Shown: positions 21,562 through 32,797, counted from the first letter of the stretch. The stretch: 64,000 nucleotides of DNA from Sthenelais limicola (GCA_942159475.1 OW804102.1:26108873-26172872); one strand, 5' to 3'. Numbers and translations are program-made. The notes: a model not told the origin generated them from the letters alone.

Positions 21562-21708
21562 CAGTCTAGGCTCAGAGTTGAGAGAGTCCCTCCAAACTGA
21601 GGGAAAGCCTCTCGCTTCAAACCGCACAATGCCATTATATTCTAATGGCACTTTGCGGTTTGCGGCGAGAGGCTTTCCCTCCGTTTGAAGGGACTCTCTC
21701 ATCTTTAG
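21562..21708. mobile_element. Chimeric A/A2 foldback
   Basis: The left half is family A (CAGTCTAGGCTCAGAGTTGA, GAGAGTCCCTCCAAACTGAG, CTCTCGCTTCAAACCGCA). The right half is the reverse complement of an A2 half (TTTGCGGTTTGCGGCGAGAG, TTTGAAGGGACTCTCTCATC, TTTAGGCC). The two meet at GCCATTATATTCTAATGGC, giving a hairpin with about 65-bp arms. Confidence 0.7.
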
Positions 21709-21860
21709 GCCTTGAGTATTATATATTATACTTTAGCAGGGAACGTTTCTATTAAATTAAATGGGGAGTTTTCACTACTAACTGGTGAAGTAGAGGGGCC
21801 ACTTGAATATTCAGTAGACTTTGGAAGAATGACGATTTTGAAATTTTTCGATGTTCCTTT

Positions 21861-21921
21861 TATTGATACCCAACGTTTCGAGAGCTTTGCTTTCTTCTTC
21901 AGGGGTGAAGGTGTTACAATC
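21861..21921 (-). repeat. Retroelement-like module, copy 2 (CTGAAGA...CGAAACG)
   Basis: The minus strand reads CCTGAAGAAGAAAGCAAAGC then TCTCGAAACGTTGGGTATC and AATAAAAG. It shares spacing and flanks with 4862-4921. The segment between the two blocks can pair (AGA..UCU and GC..GC around AAA). Confidence 0.4.
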
Positions 21922-22089
21922 TATTAAATTAAAGTTCAGTTGAAGGTGGAATAATATTTGCCGAGTTTTCGCTTCAATACAACATTTTGCATTATCAGTA
22001 TTATCAACAACAGTACTGTCTTCCTAATATTCTACAAGTAACATGAGTATGTGTGGATTGTATGTTTAATTTGCAAATATATATGTATA

Positions 22090-22182
22090 TATACCTAGTA
22101 CTTTTTATTTTCTGTCTAATTTGGCAGAACTTGCTAAATGTGTAGTCATGTTAAGTGTACATTTTCTGACGCACTGGCCCAT
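22090..22182 (+). mobile_element. Family B right-end fragment
   Basis: It runs from ATACCTAGTACTTTTTATTT through CTGTCTAATTTGGCAGAACT and GTGTACATTTTCTGACGC to CTGGCCCAT. The left half is absent. Confidence 0.65.
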
Positions 22183-22938
22183 TCTCACTCTATATGTAGA
22201 CCGCCTCCCAGCCTGTGGATAAGAGACTACATGATTCTGTGGTAGCCAATTTATAAACCAACAGCCACAAACTTGGAGCCAAGTCAAAGAGAGATTTTTA
22301 CACCTCTGCGTCTTGCCTTGCGAGTTATACAGATCACAGCATTAAAGCTCATATATTTTTGGCAAATACAACCCAAAAGTATTAATTCCACTCCATTGTG
22401 CTGAGTTCTCGTTAAAGAGATTGTTATTGTAATTAACCTATCCCATCATTTTATTTAACCCGGTAGAATCATTTTCTTTACTGCTCAATCAAAACAACAT
22501 TAAAATGTAACTATAAATGAATTAAAAATATCTTATGTAAATTGCATAGGGCAAGGTTAAACTCATGGAAAATTGTTATTCCTTGTTCTAAACTAGATGA
22601 AATGTAGAGCTCGTTTGGTACCTTTTTTTTTAATTTTAAAAGGCCAAGGTGTATTTTGTGAAGCGGGACAAAAACAATCTTTTTTTTTCTTTTTTTTTAT
22701 AACAATCTTGACTATTTTAACAGCAATCAAGGAGAAAAGTGCACGTCTTCCACGTCCATGGTTCCTTCTTTTACAACAAAACGAAAAAACTATGCTTGGA
22801 TCTACTTTCCAGAAAATTACTTATTTCCAAACACACATTTATTTTGATTTACAATAATAAGGTCTTGGTAATTTACTTAAATATTTGATGTCACAAGTTA
22901 CAATTATCCTAATTACATTTCTCTTAAATCAATTAAAC

Positions 22939-23122
22939 CAGTTTAGCCTTACAACCTCTCAGATGAGTTCAGATAAGAAAGGTCTGTGATTGGACGCCTA
23001 CTGCGCCAATGGCTTTTCCGGCCCTGGTGTGGACGTCTTAATGGGATTCTAAGGGCATTTTGTGGTTTGGAGCGCGAGGCTTTCCATCGGTTTGGAGGGA
23101 CGCTCCCTAGGCAGACTCTGAG
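22939..23122 (-). mobile_element. Family A element, reverse orientation, right terminus rearranged
   Basis: It starts CAGTTTAGCCTTACAACC and contains GTGATTGGACGCCTACTGCG, CCAATGGCTTTTCCGGCC, TTTGTGGTTTGGAGCGCGAG and CCATCGGTTTGGAGGGACG. It ends in a scrambled CCCTAGGCAGACTCTGAG. Confidence 0.6.
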
Positions 23123-23405
23123 AAATGCCTCTGTTCCTTCATATATGAATTCAGTTGTTACAAGATTCCTGAGCGAGGCCTGTATGTAACCTTTGCCTCA
23201 AGTGTTATTGTTGATATCATGCCTCGGTGGAAACCCAAAGCAAAACATAATAAGCACAACCCCTTTATATTAAGTCTTCTTTCTGTGGTGTACCAAGTTC
23301 AATACAGACATTTACATGTTATTCGTTTTCTGATCTCATAAATAAGCTATTGCTTATTGCATATCGTATTCTGGACAGCAGGTGTAATGAGTTTTCATAT
23401 ATATA

Positions 23406-23657
23406 ATGGGCGAAGTTGCAAAACAATATATAATTCGCCTTCATCAATCCTCTCAAAAACAAATTTAAGACAAAATGGGGTTCAAAATACAGTTCAATAC
23501 AATAGAACAGACTTCACTGAATCAGAGGCAATATCAAATATATACTCGGGATATATATTATACATACTAGTACTATGTTTTCAGCCTAATTCAGTAGAAT
23601 TTACTAAATGTGTAGATTAGAGTCGCCGATTCTACAATTTCTGACGCCCTAACCCAT
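23406..23657 (+). mobile_element. Family B element, full length
   Basis: Both ends are present (ATGGGCGAAGTTGCAAAAC; CTGACGCCCTAACCCAT), with the internal landmarks CTTCATCAATCCTCTC, AAATACAGTTCAATAC and TTTACTAAATGTGTAGA. The left arm has diverged more than the right arm. Confidence 0.7.
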
Positions 23658-24134
23658 ATATGATCATAGTGAAAGATATTAAAGGTGTTGATATATTGTT
23701 GAGTTGAATTTTTCATACTTAGGTACCAGTATACGGTACGTATAGTTACTGGGTACACCAAGACAATGTGTATGAATAGCGATGTTGAATTCAAAATTTC
23801 ATGGAAGTTGTATTGGTTTAGAAATACATAGAAATACCGTGAATATTTTGAAAATTTATTTATTTTGCAATATTTCTTTTTGAGATTAATTGAATGTTTT
23901 ATTGTCTGTCATGCTTTTGTGGACACAGTCCCCGGTGTGACTGTGAGATTTTATCTTCTGATCTTATTTGATTGATATGTACTTTTTATGTTTTCTTTCC
24001 TTGATTCGTCTTTGAATGACGGAGTATAATTGTTACATGTGCTTGTGTATGTATTGTGCTTAGAATTTATTTTCATTTATATATTTGTTTTTTTTAAATC
24101 TGAATAATATCCCTTGGTAGTAATGTAACATCTA

Positions 24135-24280
24135 GATGTTTAGGCTCACAGCCTGTCAGATCAGACAACAATTGTATGTCAGTGATTAGACGCCTACTGC
24201 GCTGATGGCTTTCCTGACCCTGGAGTCCTAATAGGATTCTAATGCCATTTTGCGGTTTGGAGCGAGGGGTTTTCCCTCAG
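24135..24280 (-). mobile_element. Family A element, truncated
   Basis: From GATGTTTAGGCTCACAGCC through CAGTGATTAGACGCCTACTG, GATGGCTTTCCTGACCCTGG and TTTTGCGGTTTGGAGCGAGG. Similarity ends abruptly at TTTTCCCTCAG, without the last 40 bp and terminus. Confidence 0.65.
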
Positions 24281-25780
24281 CCCACCAGGGTAACGTTAGA
24301 ACCTACAACACTTTCATGTACTATCTGGGCTCTAAGCCAAATTATCCTGTCTTTAAATGAATTCCTAATTTTGTCTGAATTTGAGATTTCTGCGTTTTAG
24401 TTAAGTACCGTACATACCATAACACACTGACTTTTATATCAATACTTATGATACCTAAAACAACTTCAAGTACATGTAGCAGATGTCTGGATTTTCTTTT
24501 TTACTGTATATCATATTGTTACCACATGACTAGACATCCTAAACTGCAACGCGCAGACATTTGTTCAATTCATTCAAATTTACACCCTTGCACTTGAAAC
24601 ACATGTTTCTAAGGTTCAACTTGTGTTTCTCATATTTTGTAAAAACATCTGACGTATTTTTCTCGCACTTAATTGTACCGAGCCTACATGTATGTTAAAT
24701 TGGCTCAAGATAAATATCAGGTTTTTATAATCAAACAAACCTGAAAACTCCCAGTGTGGTATCAACTAGTTTAAGATTATGCTGATAAATACAATCTGTA
24801 TTCTTAGAGTAAAAGTTTCTCTTAATCTAAGCTGTATTCGACTTTCAACTTCAAAGAGAACCTTGGCGAGTCAATAAAATTGTATCGATTATTAGCAGCC
24901 GAGCCAAGTAATAATTACATTTATATGCATTTCTTGGTGCACATGATGCTGAAAATCACATTTAGTACATGATACCAAAGCTATTCCAATTCACACAAAA
25001 ACTCTACGAGAATCAAGGAATAAATAAATGATTTGGTGTAAAGCAAAATAGATAAAATTTCAAAGGTCTTTTCTTTTGAAAACTTTGTAAACACCTCTGT
25101 TATGATTCTGGGAATAGTGGGTTGGCAGCTAACCATATTTATATATAATATTATTTGCTGCACGATATCTTTATTTCAACTTATACATAGGCCCGTTCCT
25201 TCCTTATAATGATGTGGATATAATATTGGGGACCGAGTTATTGATCAAAATCGAACACATTGAATAGAATAGGCTACATCATTCAAATAGCTCTATTTCA
25301 TAGCCACCACAAAAGCACTGGGCTCTCATTCAGCTACCCTCAATTGACTGAACATGACTCAAAAGGTTCTGCCAAATCAAGATATGTGAATATTTACTTT
25401 GCTTTGTGTAAGATCCGGGTCATTCTGACACCAATCTAAGCAAACAGCCCAGATTAAAACTATACCCAGAGAGACTTTGGACCTAAGTTGAGCGTTACTG
25501 TTGATAAACTACAATAAGTGCGCTTCAGAATTGAGAAAACAATACCATCCGTCACCGACCGCTCTTAATCTATTGTCAGTTCTGAGCATTCACATTTCAG
25601 AGGCTACACTACAGAGCTCTCTTCATTCAAAAGCAATACACACAGACTTGACAGAAGGGTCCATTGTTGATGAACTTTCCGCTGCGAGCTACACTTTGAT
25701 TTCCCCTGGTTTAAATGCAAATAATTAAATGCACATTGCACGTGGTTGTTGAGAATAGAAATATGAAAGTGTGAGCTTAC
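24281..25780. other. No recognisable gene
   Basis: AT-rich sequence without repeats I could classify. A 75-codon frame at 25501-25728 has balanced composition but no recognisable motif and no supporting splice context. Confidence 0.45.
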
Positions 25781-25789
25781 CTATTAGCT

Positions 25790-26270
25790 AGACTCGTTCC
25801 TATTGTTTCCAATAGAAGTTCAATAATTTGACCCTGAAGGACCGCTTCCACTGCGCTTTAAGTACTCCACTTTGTTTTACCCTGCGTCCCTATGGGATTT
25901 CTTCCTAATATCGCCCAGACCGAGCAACAGTTTATGTTTGAAATCGGAAGGATTGCAAATAAATGGGGAAACTCCTGAAAGACCAAGTCACCTACGATGG
26001 TGAACAGGTATATATCCCGTGTGTATGGAAGGTTTTAACCGTTTAGAGGCTGGAATTTGACCGGGAGAGGGGATAATTTAGACACTGCCTCCTCGGCTAC
26101 TCTCGTCCCTCGCACCTGCCTCTGTTCGGGTCTCGGCTGCTTTGCTGGGCCTCGAGCCTGGGACTACGTCAGGCGGAGGGTGGCTAGACTTGCCCCAAGC
26201 CCCCTCGCTCATTATTTATAATTGTAGTCGGCCCCAATGGCGGTAGCCGGGGGCGGTAGATAGGGGGAGG
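25790..26270. promoter_or_regulatory. GC-richer, CpG-containing stretch, possible promoter
   Basis: This stretch is markedly richer in C+G and CpG than its surroundings (for example CCTCGGCTACTCTCGTCCC, CTGTTCGGGTCTCGGCTG). An ATG at 25963 opens 15 codons (MGKLLKDQVTYDGEQ) that end exactly at CAG|GTATAT (26007/26008), with an in-frame TAA immediately upstream of the ATG. This would fit a first coding exon, but no homology is recognised and no downstream exon is assigned. Confidence 0.2.
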
Positions 26271-27360
26271 GGTATTAGGCCTATTCATTGTGTGGTAGGC
26301 CTAAGCCTACTAGGTAGCCTCGTCACTCGTAAAAACATAGGCCTACGGTAGGCCTACCTAAGTTTATGGTCGATATTTAGCGCTAATAATGATGAAACAA
26401 TAGGCCTAGGCTAGGCCTAGCCTAACTAACCATTATTTTTTCATATTTTGATGTAGGCCCTAAGAATTCGCTTAGAATAATAGCATAGGCCTACAAATTC
26501 ATGAGGCCTACCTACATTAGCTACAATAGGCCTATTCATGCCGAATAAACATGATTTAAACGAACTCATGTTCTTCTTGGCCTATACCTAGGCCTTGCCT
26601 AGATTAGGCCTAATTAGGGCTAGGCCTACGTCCTTTTTACACAAAGTTGTAGCCTACATAACATTGCTATTTTTGTGGAAATATTGGGAAATAGGCCTAG
26701 GCCTATAGCCTACAATTTGATGGTAGGGCCTACCGATAGGCTAAAGATGAACTATAGGCCTGGGCCTACATTTTTCAATTAGGAAAAATGAAATGGGAAA
26801 ATAGTAGGCCTAGCCTAACGTCCGGCCTAACGTTAACGTTAGGCCTAGCCTAGATCTGGGATATTTGGAATATTTGACGCCAAACGCAAGAATGGGACCT
26901 CGGCCCTAAAGATGTAGGCCTATATAGGCCTATACAGGTTAATATGGTCTTAAAATCCTTCCATATTTAGAAACATTCCGATTGCCATTGAAGTCTTCTC
27001 TAATTAGCCTAATAGGCTATAAAAGGTTAAGTTTTTGTTTGGAACATAGGTCTAGGCCTAGAAGGCATGAACGTTTTGGGAATGATTGCAGTAAATTGAC
27101 AGCTCAATTTGCTGAAATATTACAGCCTATAAGACCTCCTTCATATTGCGATAGGCTTATTATAGGCTATTACCAGATATGAAGCGGTTAGCCACGATCA
27201 TTGGAGTTAATAGAATATCGCATCGGTAAAAATTTGATACGTCCATAACCGCGACAAAGACTTCCCTAATTCTGTCCTTAGTGCCAACCACAGGAGGTCT
27301 TTCAAACCTACATCATATTAGGCCTAGGCCTAGGCCTATTATATTAGACCTACTAAGATT
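26270..27360. repeat. TAGGCCTA-rich block
   Basis: Dozens of copies of the palindrome TAGGCCTA and its half AGGCCT or GGCCTA are scattered over about 1.1 kb, for example at 26399-26421, 26693-26707 and 27319-27339, with almost none elsewhere in the window apart from sporadic ones such as 27845. It is not a regular tandem array, since spacing is irregular. Such blocks are known to me from echinoderm-type genomes. The function is unknown. Confidence 0.7.
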
Positions 27361-28103
27361 TTATTTTGAATGACACAAACCCAAATAAGGGGAAACGGAA
27401 CACGGGACGACAGGATGGAATTAATCCTGAATGGGGACACACACAAACCAAGCCAAAGAAAACAAGAAATATTTAGTGACCAAATATCAAGGATCCTTTT
27501 TTCCGGTGGAAAATGCCTCGTGTGATGATGTCGATCCTAACATCAGCACCGCATGTGTAACTATTAAAAAAAAGTGGCCTTGTTAAAAAGGTAATGGCCA
27601 GAAAGAAGAGAAAGTTCTGCTCAATACAGAATATTATTTGATCGATTTAATGATTGCCTCAATGCACCCAAACTGAGTTTAGTTTCGATATCGAAATCTC
27701 GGCTTTCGCCATTGGCCGTCGGAAGTGATTTTTAAAAATATTTAGCACTTGAAAAACCTCATTGATTGAATACATTCTTTCTTCCTATGTATGATAAATA
27801 TTTGGTGATGCTTATGGGTCACGTTGGTTCTGATCCCGATATATAGGCCTACTCATGTAGGCCTATTGATTCCTTATTTTTTGGTCTCAAGTATTTACCA
27901 TAGACTAGATCATTTTGATCTAGATGCACTCCTATATATTTAGTCCTGATTTATAAGTCTCAAGTATTTTTTACCATGAATGCTTTTAAATCTATGTTCG
28001 AAAGAACCTTTGTATACAAAATATATGAGCCATAGGCATGAGTATATTTGGTATAAAACAAATTGTGTTGTTTTAAAATATAATTTTCGGGACGTTGAAA
28101 AAT

Positions 28104-28188
28104 AGTTTGAACTTTTTGTTTAAATTCGGATTGTTTGAAACGATTGTGAAAAAGTAGAATTGTACATTTTCTGGCGATTTCACCCAAA
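28104..28188 (-). mobile_element. Family B right-end fragment, reverse orientation
   Basis: AGTTTGAACTTTTTGTTTAA, GAATTGTACATTTTCTGGCG and ATTTCACCCAAAT are the last 85 bp of the reversed family B element. Confidence 0.6.
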
Positions 28189-28575
28189 TATCTGCCATCG
28201 AAATGTCAACAGTTCAAGTGCTGCCTTATCATTGGACCATTATTGAACAGAAACATCAGCAGCAGCGAAATCTAGGATTTCTTTGGGAATAGCTGCGAAG
28301 GTCGAATCATGAATATTTCATGTCACATGATTGACAGGACAAATGTCTGTTTATTCTATGCATATCATACATACATACAGCAACTCAATGAACGATTTCT
28401 CACCCTCCTCTGATACAGTGATAGGCCTACCGAACAATAACAAATAAGGTTATAAATTGTCTTCATGTCTAATCTAATAAATTTGTAAATCTAATATATA
28501 ATTCTATAATAACCTTTTTAGCTCGACAAACACAGTAACTACAGTTGCTTAAACATTTCATTCACAAAAATCTAT

Positions 28576-28935
28576 CAGTCAGAGAAAGGGAAATAATTAA
28601 AAAGAGAGAGGAGTGGATAGAGACATGTAGAGAGAGAAAGGCTACAGGAGAGAGAGAAGAGAGACACTCAGAGAGAAGAGAGAGAGAGAGTAGGAGACAG
28701 ACTAGGCTCAGTATTGAGAGAGTCACTCCAAACTGAGGAAAAACCTCTCGTTCCAAACCACAACATACCATTATGATCCCATTAGGACGCTTACTCCAAA
28801 GCCAGGAAAGCCATTAGCGCATTATGTGACCAATCACAGACATGCCATTCCTATCTGATCTGAAAGGCTCTGAGCCTAGACAGGGAGAAGACAGAGAGAG
28901 AGAGAGTAGAGAGAGAGAGAGTGTAAAGAGAGTTC
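28576..28935 (+). repeat. (GA)n-rich array split by a family A insertion
   Basis: GAGAGA-rich sequence occupies 28576-28697 and 28884-28935 and reads as one array if the element at 28698-28883 and one copy of GGAGA are removed. Confidence 0.75.
28698..28883 (+). mobile_element. Family A element, full length, with GGAGA target duplication
   Basis: It starts CAGACTAGGCTCAGTATTGA and ends GGCTCTGAGCCTAGACAG. It is flanked directly by GGAGA on both sides (28693-28697, 28884-28888). The interior is complete (GGACGCTTACTCCAAAGCC, CCATTCCTATCTGATCTG). The surrounding array is purine-rich, so the duplication could partly reflect repeat composition. Confidence 0.8.
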
Positions 28936-29555
28936 ACTTGGAAAGCAGCAGGCTCGTTATTACAGCTTGAGTGTATTGGGAGTAACGTATTTATAGGATT
29001 CTTACAGTTACTTAACATACCTAGACTTAGCTTATGCCCAGCCAATCACTTATCTCCTTAATCCTTCCAATAATGTACTGCATCCACCCATGCAGAGATA
29101 GCCCAGCTAAAATCATCACCAAGAAAAACCTTGCATCTTGAAGTCAGCCACATAAAATCGCTCCCATAATCTTACTTTCACTTGCTCTTAAGTGGACAGT
29201 TCTTTGAAGGAAAACACCACTACTTTAAACTTCGGTATGTTGTTGTTTTATTATGGTATCTGTTGGACCAACGAGAGAGCAGATTAAAACCTCCAATAGC
29301 CAGAAATTAAAACTGAACTAATTTCTCAAATGCAATACAATATACCTATATATTTTCGCAGCTTTTGTTATTTAAAAAGATACATACTCAGGTATACCCA
29401 ATATTTAAGTGTTTTGACAAAATTAATTAAACCACTGAGAGGGCAAGTTAATTATTACCCTATCTATCCAGTAAGAAATTCCATTATATAAAGTAACTGT
29501 TTCTATGTCATACAATTATAATTACGAAGACAATAATTATAGTTTAAGTATAATG

Positions 29556-29789
29556 ATGGGTGGCATCGTCAAAAAAAGTACAATGTGCCTTTACTCTCAA
29601 ATAACTCAAATTGAAAACAGAAATAAAAAAACTCGTGCAGTTCAAAATTACCAAAGTCTTTTTAAATCAAATCAACAATATCTATATACTCAGGTTAACC
29701 TAGTATTTATACTTTTTCAGCCTCATTTTGCAGAATTTACTTCATGTGTAGATTTACCGACTGTACATTTTCTGATGACCCAACCCATA
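29556..29789 (+). mobile_element. Family B element, full length
   Basis: Termini are ATGGGTGGCATCGTCAAAAA and CTGATGACCCAACCCAT. The middle retains CTCAAATAACTCAAATTG, ATACTCAGGTTAACCTAG and TTTTTCAGCCTCATTTTGC. Confidence 0.7.
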
Positions 29790-30104
29790 TATAAATAAAT
29801 TAGAGATACAGTATTGCATTCCATACCTAGAAGCGGTAACTGCAACAGGTGAAGAGGGTATGATGAATAATGGTGCTAATGCAAGCATACCATTGTTAGG
29901 TTATCTATTGCTCAGTGTTGGTGTTAGAGCATGTGTGGTGAGCGAGGAACAATAACAGTGTAGTACAGTGCAAGCTACAGAGCTCTAGTACAAAGCAGGC
30001 TAATCCTTTATGTAAGCTTAGGATTGCCCCACATCCTGACGCCCTTCTCTTCTATTCACACAAGTATATATACCGGTATATAGGGCTAGAAGGTGTAACA
30101 GGGA

Positions 30105-30260
30105 CAGAGAGAGTGAAAGACTGTATAGAGAGTGGAAGAGACAGAGACAGGACGAGAGAGAGAGAAAGGGGAGGGGGCAGACAGAGACAGACGGAGAATT
30201 GAGGGAGAGAGAGACAGGCAGACAGACAGAGACGAGAAAGAGAGATATAAAGACAGGCAG
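30105..30260 (+). repeat. GA/CAGA-rich low-complexity array
   Basis: Purine-rich repeats with frequent CAGA units (GACAGGCAGACAGACAGAG). Overlapping open frames on both strands are compositional. Confidence 0.85.
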
Positions 30261-30997
30261 AAAGATAAATTCCTTTCAATGAATGCAGTAAAACCATTTG
30301 AAAGTTGTGTGTGAAAAAGCGTCATTACATGCCCCTGTCTCATCTGGTAAAGTCACATGAAGCGTGATGAAGGGCAATTTGAGGTTAATAAAGTTATGAC
30401 CAAATCAATGTTCCTGGTTTCAGAAATCTAGTTCAGTTTTACTTTTTTTACTTTCAGTCTGTCCGAAAAGGGCTGCAGTTCCTGTACTAAAATTGTTGTC
30501 ATTTTATACATCAAAAGGCGGGGAAACGGATATTGATGAACGTTTTGATCACTAGTTTTGTGGTTCTATCAATGGGATCAACTTGTGGTTAAATATTTGT
30601 CAACCTTCTCCCCCAGCTATTCTATTTACGTCAATACAAAAGGTAGGCACAATAACGAGTGCTAGTGACAAAGTGAATTTTTTGTTTCTAAGCTCAGTAC
30701 TCAATAAATAATCTTAGGCAATGATATCATCACAAGGGGGAAAAAATCATTTTTGTCACATCTAGATCTTGGTACATTTAGTTCAGTATCTAGAACAAGA
30801 GGACAATATTACTGCATAAATAATATCCACAATAAAAATGAGAAAAACCAAGAAAACTGTTAGAATCGGGGTCTAGGACAAGTCAATGGGTCGAGCACTC
30901 GGAGCCCTCTACCGAGCGGGGCAGTAATCACAAGGCGGCACCTGGCGCTCTATCGTGTAATTACACAGCTTTGGTTTTAACCAACAGAAAACAAAGA

Positions 30998-31024
30998 GCG
31001 CATGCGCTTACCCTGATCACGTGA
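30998..31024. promoter_or_regulatory. NRF1-like palindrome and E-box cluster
   Basis: GCGCATGCGC (30998-31007) is the core NRF1 palindrome and TCACGTGA (31017-31024) is a USF/TFE-type E-box, ten bases apart, in a locally CpG-containing stretch (30890-31060). In animals these motifs are typical of promoters. No transcript is seen next to them. Confidence 0.3.
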
Positions 31025-31295
31025 CCCCTCTCTGCGCGTGCCCTGGAGTTTTCCCCCTTTTTTGGACAAGTTTATTTGGACCAGAATGTCAAAACAACTG
31101 ACGATATTCTGTAAAGTTTTGCATTATATCTATATTCACATTCCATAATTTGGTACCGACGCTCGTTCTCAAGTTCCTGGCAAGATTGAGCTGGTCTTTA
31201 TTATTTATTTTTGTATCTATTTTATGGATGAAAATACAGGATATATAAATACAAATTGTTTCCCACTCTTGCTTTTATAAATTGTCCATATATAC

Positions 31296-31543
31296 TTGGG
31301 CCAGGTCTCCCAGACATGTACATGGCATCTCTATAGATATATTTAGTAAATTCTGCCAAATTAGGTTCAAAATTGATAAACACTATAATTATGTTCGAGT
31401 ATATATGGTATAGCGCTCTTTCACCGTATCTTTTGGTTATGTTGAACTGTGCATAGTTTTAGTCTTACACATTTTAACTTAAATACGGTTTATTTAGAGG
31501 ATTTGTGTTGTCAAATTGTACATTTTCCGACGACTTGACCCTC
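31296..31543 (-). mobile_element. Family B element, near full length, reverse orientation
   Basis: The left arm is diverged (TTGGGCCAGGTCTCCCAGAC) and the right arm is TTGTACATTTTCCGACGACT TGACCCT. TATTTAGTAAATTCTGCCAA and TTTGGTTATGTTGAACTG are clear internal landmarks. Confidence 0.7.
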
Positions 31544-31672
31544 ATATATGCATTATGCTAGAGATCATCCTCGTTGGAAGGAGATAATCTAGGTGATCAC
31601 CCATTACACAATAACGCAGGCCTATAATCCGATACGCGCACATCACTCTCACTCAATGCACAGATACAGACA

Positions 31673-31712
31673 TGTGTCAAGTCGTCAGAAAATGCAAAAT
31701 TCTCAAGAACAA
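31673..31712 (+). mobile_element. Family B left-end fragment
   Basis: TGTGTCAAGTCGTCAGAAAA followed by TGCAAAATTCTC is the left arm only. The rest of the element is not recognisable. Confidence 0.5.
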
Positions 31713-32457
31713 ATCCTTTACACAAATTTGACACGTTCTCATTAAAGCTGCTTTCCCAGGTGATAAGAATGAATGGTTCTTTGGGAATTACATTTATATT
31801 AGTTCCCAAACGCAATATTATCAATCTCTCCCTTAATGAAAAGCAAGGTAAATGTCTAAATTCTGTGATTTTACGATCGGGGAAACACAGGGATATGCGT
31901 TCAGGCCACCATTGTAGTTTTCTAGATGCACGGAATTGACATGAGGTGGCACCTCTGTGCCACGCCCAGGCCCATGTTTCTCTTTTTCTAAAGACACATT
32001 TTCCTTCACAACGCATGCGCGGCGACTATCTGTATGGAACAAGGCTAAGGAGGTCACACTGGTGACCACTAGTACGGGAGGAAGAGTATTTCTTCTCAAA
32101 TATTAAACCCCAACCTTAAGAAAGAAGCCTAAACGATTGGCACAAGGTGGGGCAGGGTAGCAGTTAGCTTACTAAGTGAAATTTGAGATTTATATAGAAA
32201 TTAGCTGGGAATGTAGCTTTAAGTAATTACAGAAAGAATATACAATTTTGTCCATTACTGATAGTTACGTAAAATTTTCTATTTCTATCATGTATGATTG
32301 CAATATTTAATACCGAATAACATATGTAATGTTATGCCATTCGATATGCTGAACACACTAGTCTATGCAATTATTAGCTGAACGGCAGCGTTTCAAGGGT
32401 TTTCTGCTTCTTTAGTGCAGGCTGTGGTGGTGCTTGTAATATGTGTGCGGGGTTCGG

Positions 32458-32472
32458 GGGGGGGGGGGGGGG
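32458..32472 (+). repeat. Poly-G run
   Basis: A run of about 15 G after GTGCGGGGTTC. A matching C run (11 bases) occurs at 32787-32797. Confidence 0.8.
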
Positions 32473-32571
32473 AGTGGAGGTCTTGAGCTTAGGCCCAACA
32501 TGAAATACAATTCCTGCCCTGTTACTAAAGGAATTATCTATTATAATGACTGGCAGTACCATTAACTCTAT

Positions 32572-32677
32572 AATAGGCTCAGAGTTGAGAGAGTGGCTCC
32601 AAGCTGAGGGAAAGCCTCTCGCTCCAATCACTCACATGCCATTTTATCTAATCTGAGAGGCAGTGAGCCTAATCTGA
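32572..32677 (+). mobile_element. Family A element, internally deleted
   Basis: AATAGGCTCAGAGTTGAGAG and AGGGAAAGCCTCTCGCTCC lead straight into CATGCCATTTTATCTAATCT and the right end CAGTGAGCCTAATCTG. The whole middle, with the AGTAGGCGTCC region, is gone. Confidence 0.65.
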
Positions 32678-32727
32678 AAAAATAAATATTTATACATAAA
32701 TCCAATAAAGCCAAATATTCCCTTTTA

Positions 32728-32758
32728 ATCTCATATGAAAGGCTGCGATCCTAGACTG
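32728..32758 (+). mobile_element. Family A right-end fragment
   Basis: ATCTCATATGAAAGGCTGCG followed by ATCCTAGACTG corresponds to the last 30 bp of family A, diverged. Confidence 0.45.
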
Positions 32759-32797
32759 AACAATTAGTGTACATATGGGAGTGCCCCCCCCCCCCCC

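Noticed and set aside
21323..21688. 121-codon plus-strand frame
   Set aside because: Its second half is a translation of the A/A2 foldback, and the first half has no recognisable motif.
30885..30960. tRNA gene
   Set aside because: The GGTCGAGCACTCGG-like words suggested one, but no B box or cloverleaf could be drawn.
31597..32016. 139-codon minus-strand frame
   Set aside because: It runs through a family B left-arm fragment, and I recognise no domain or splice support.
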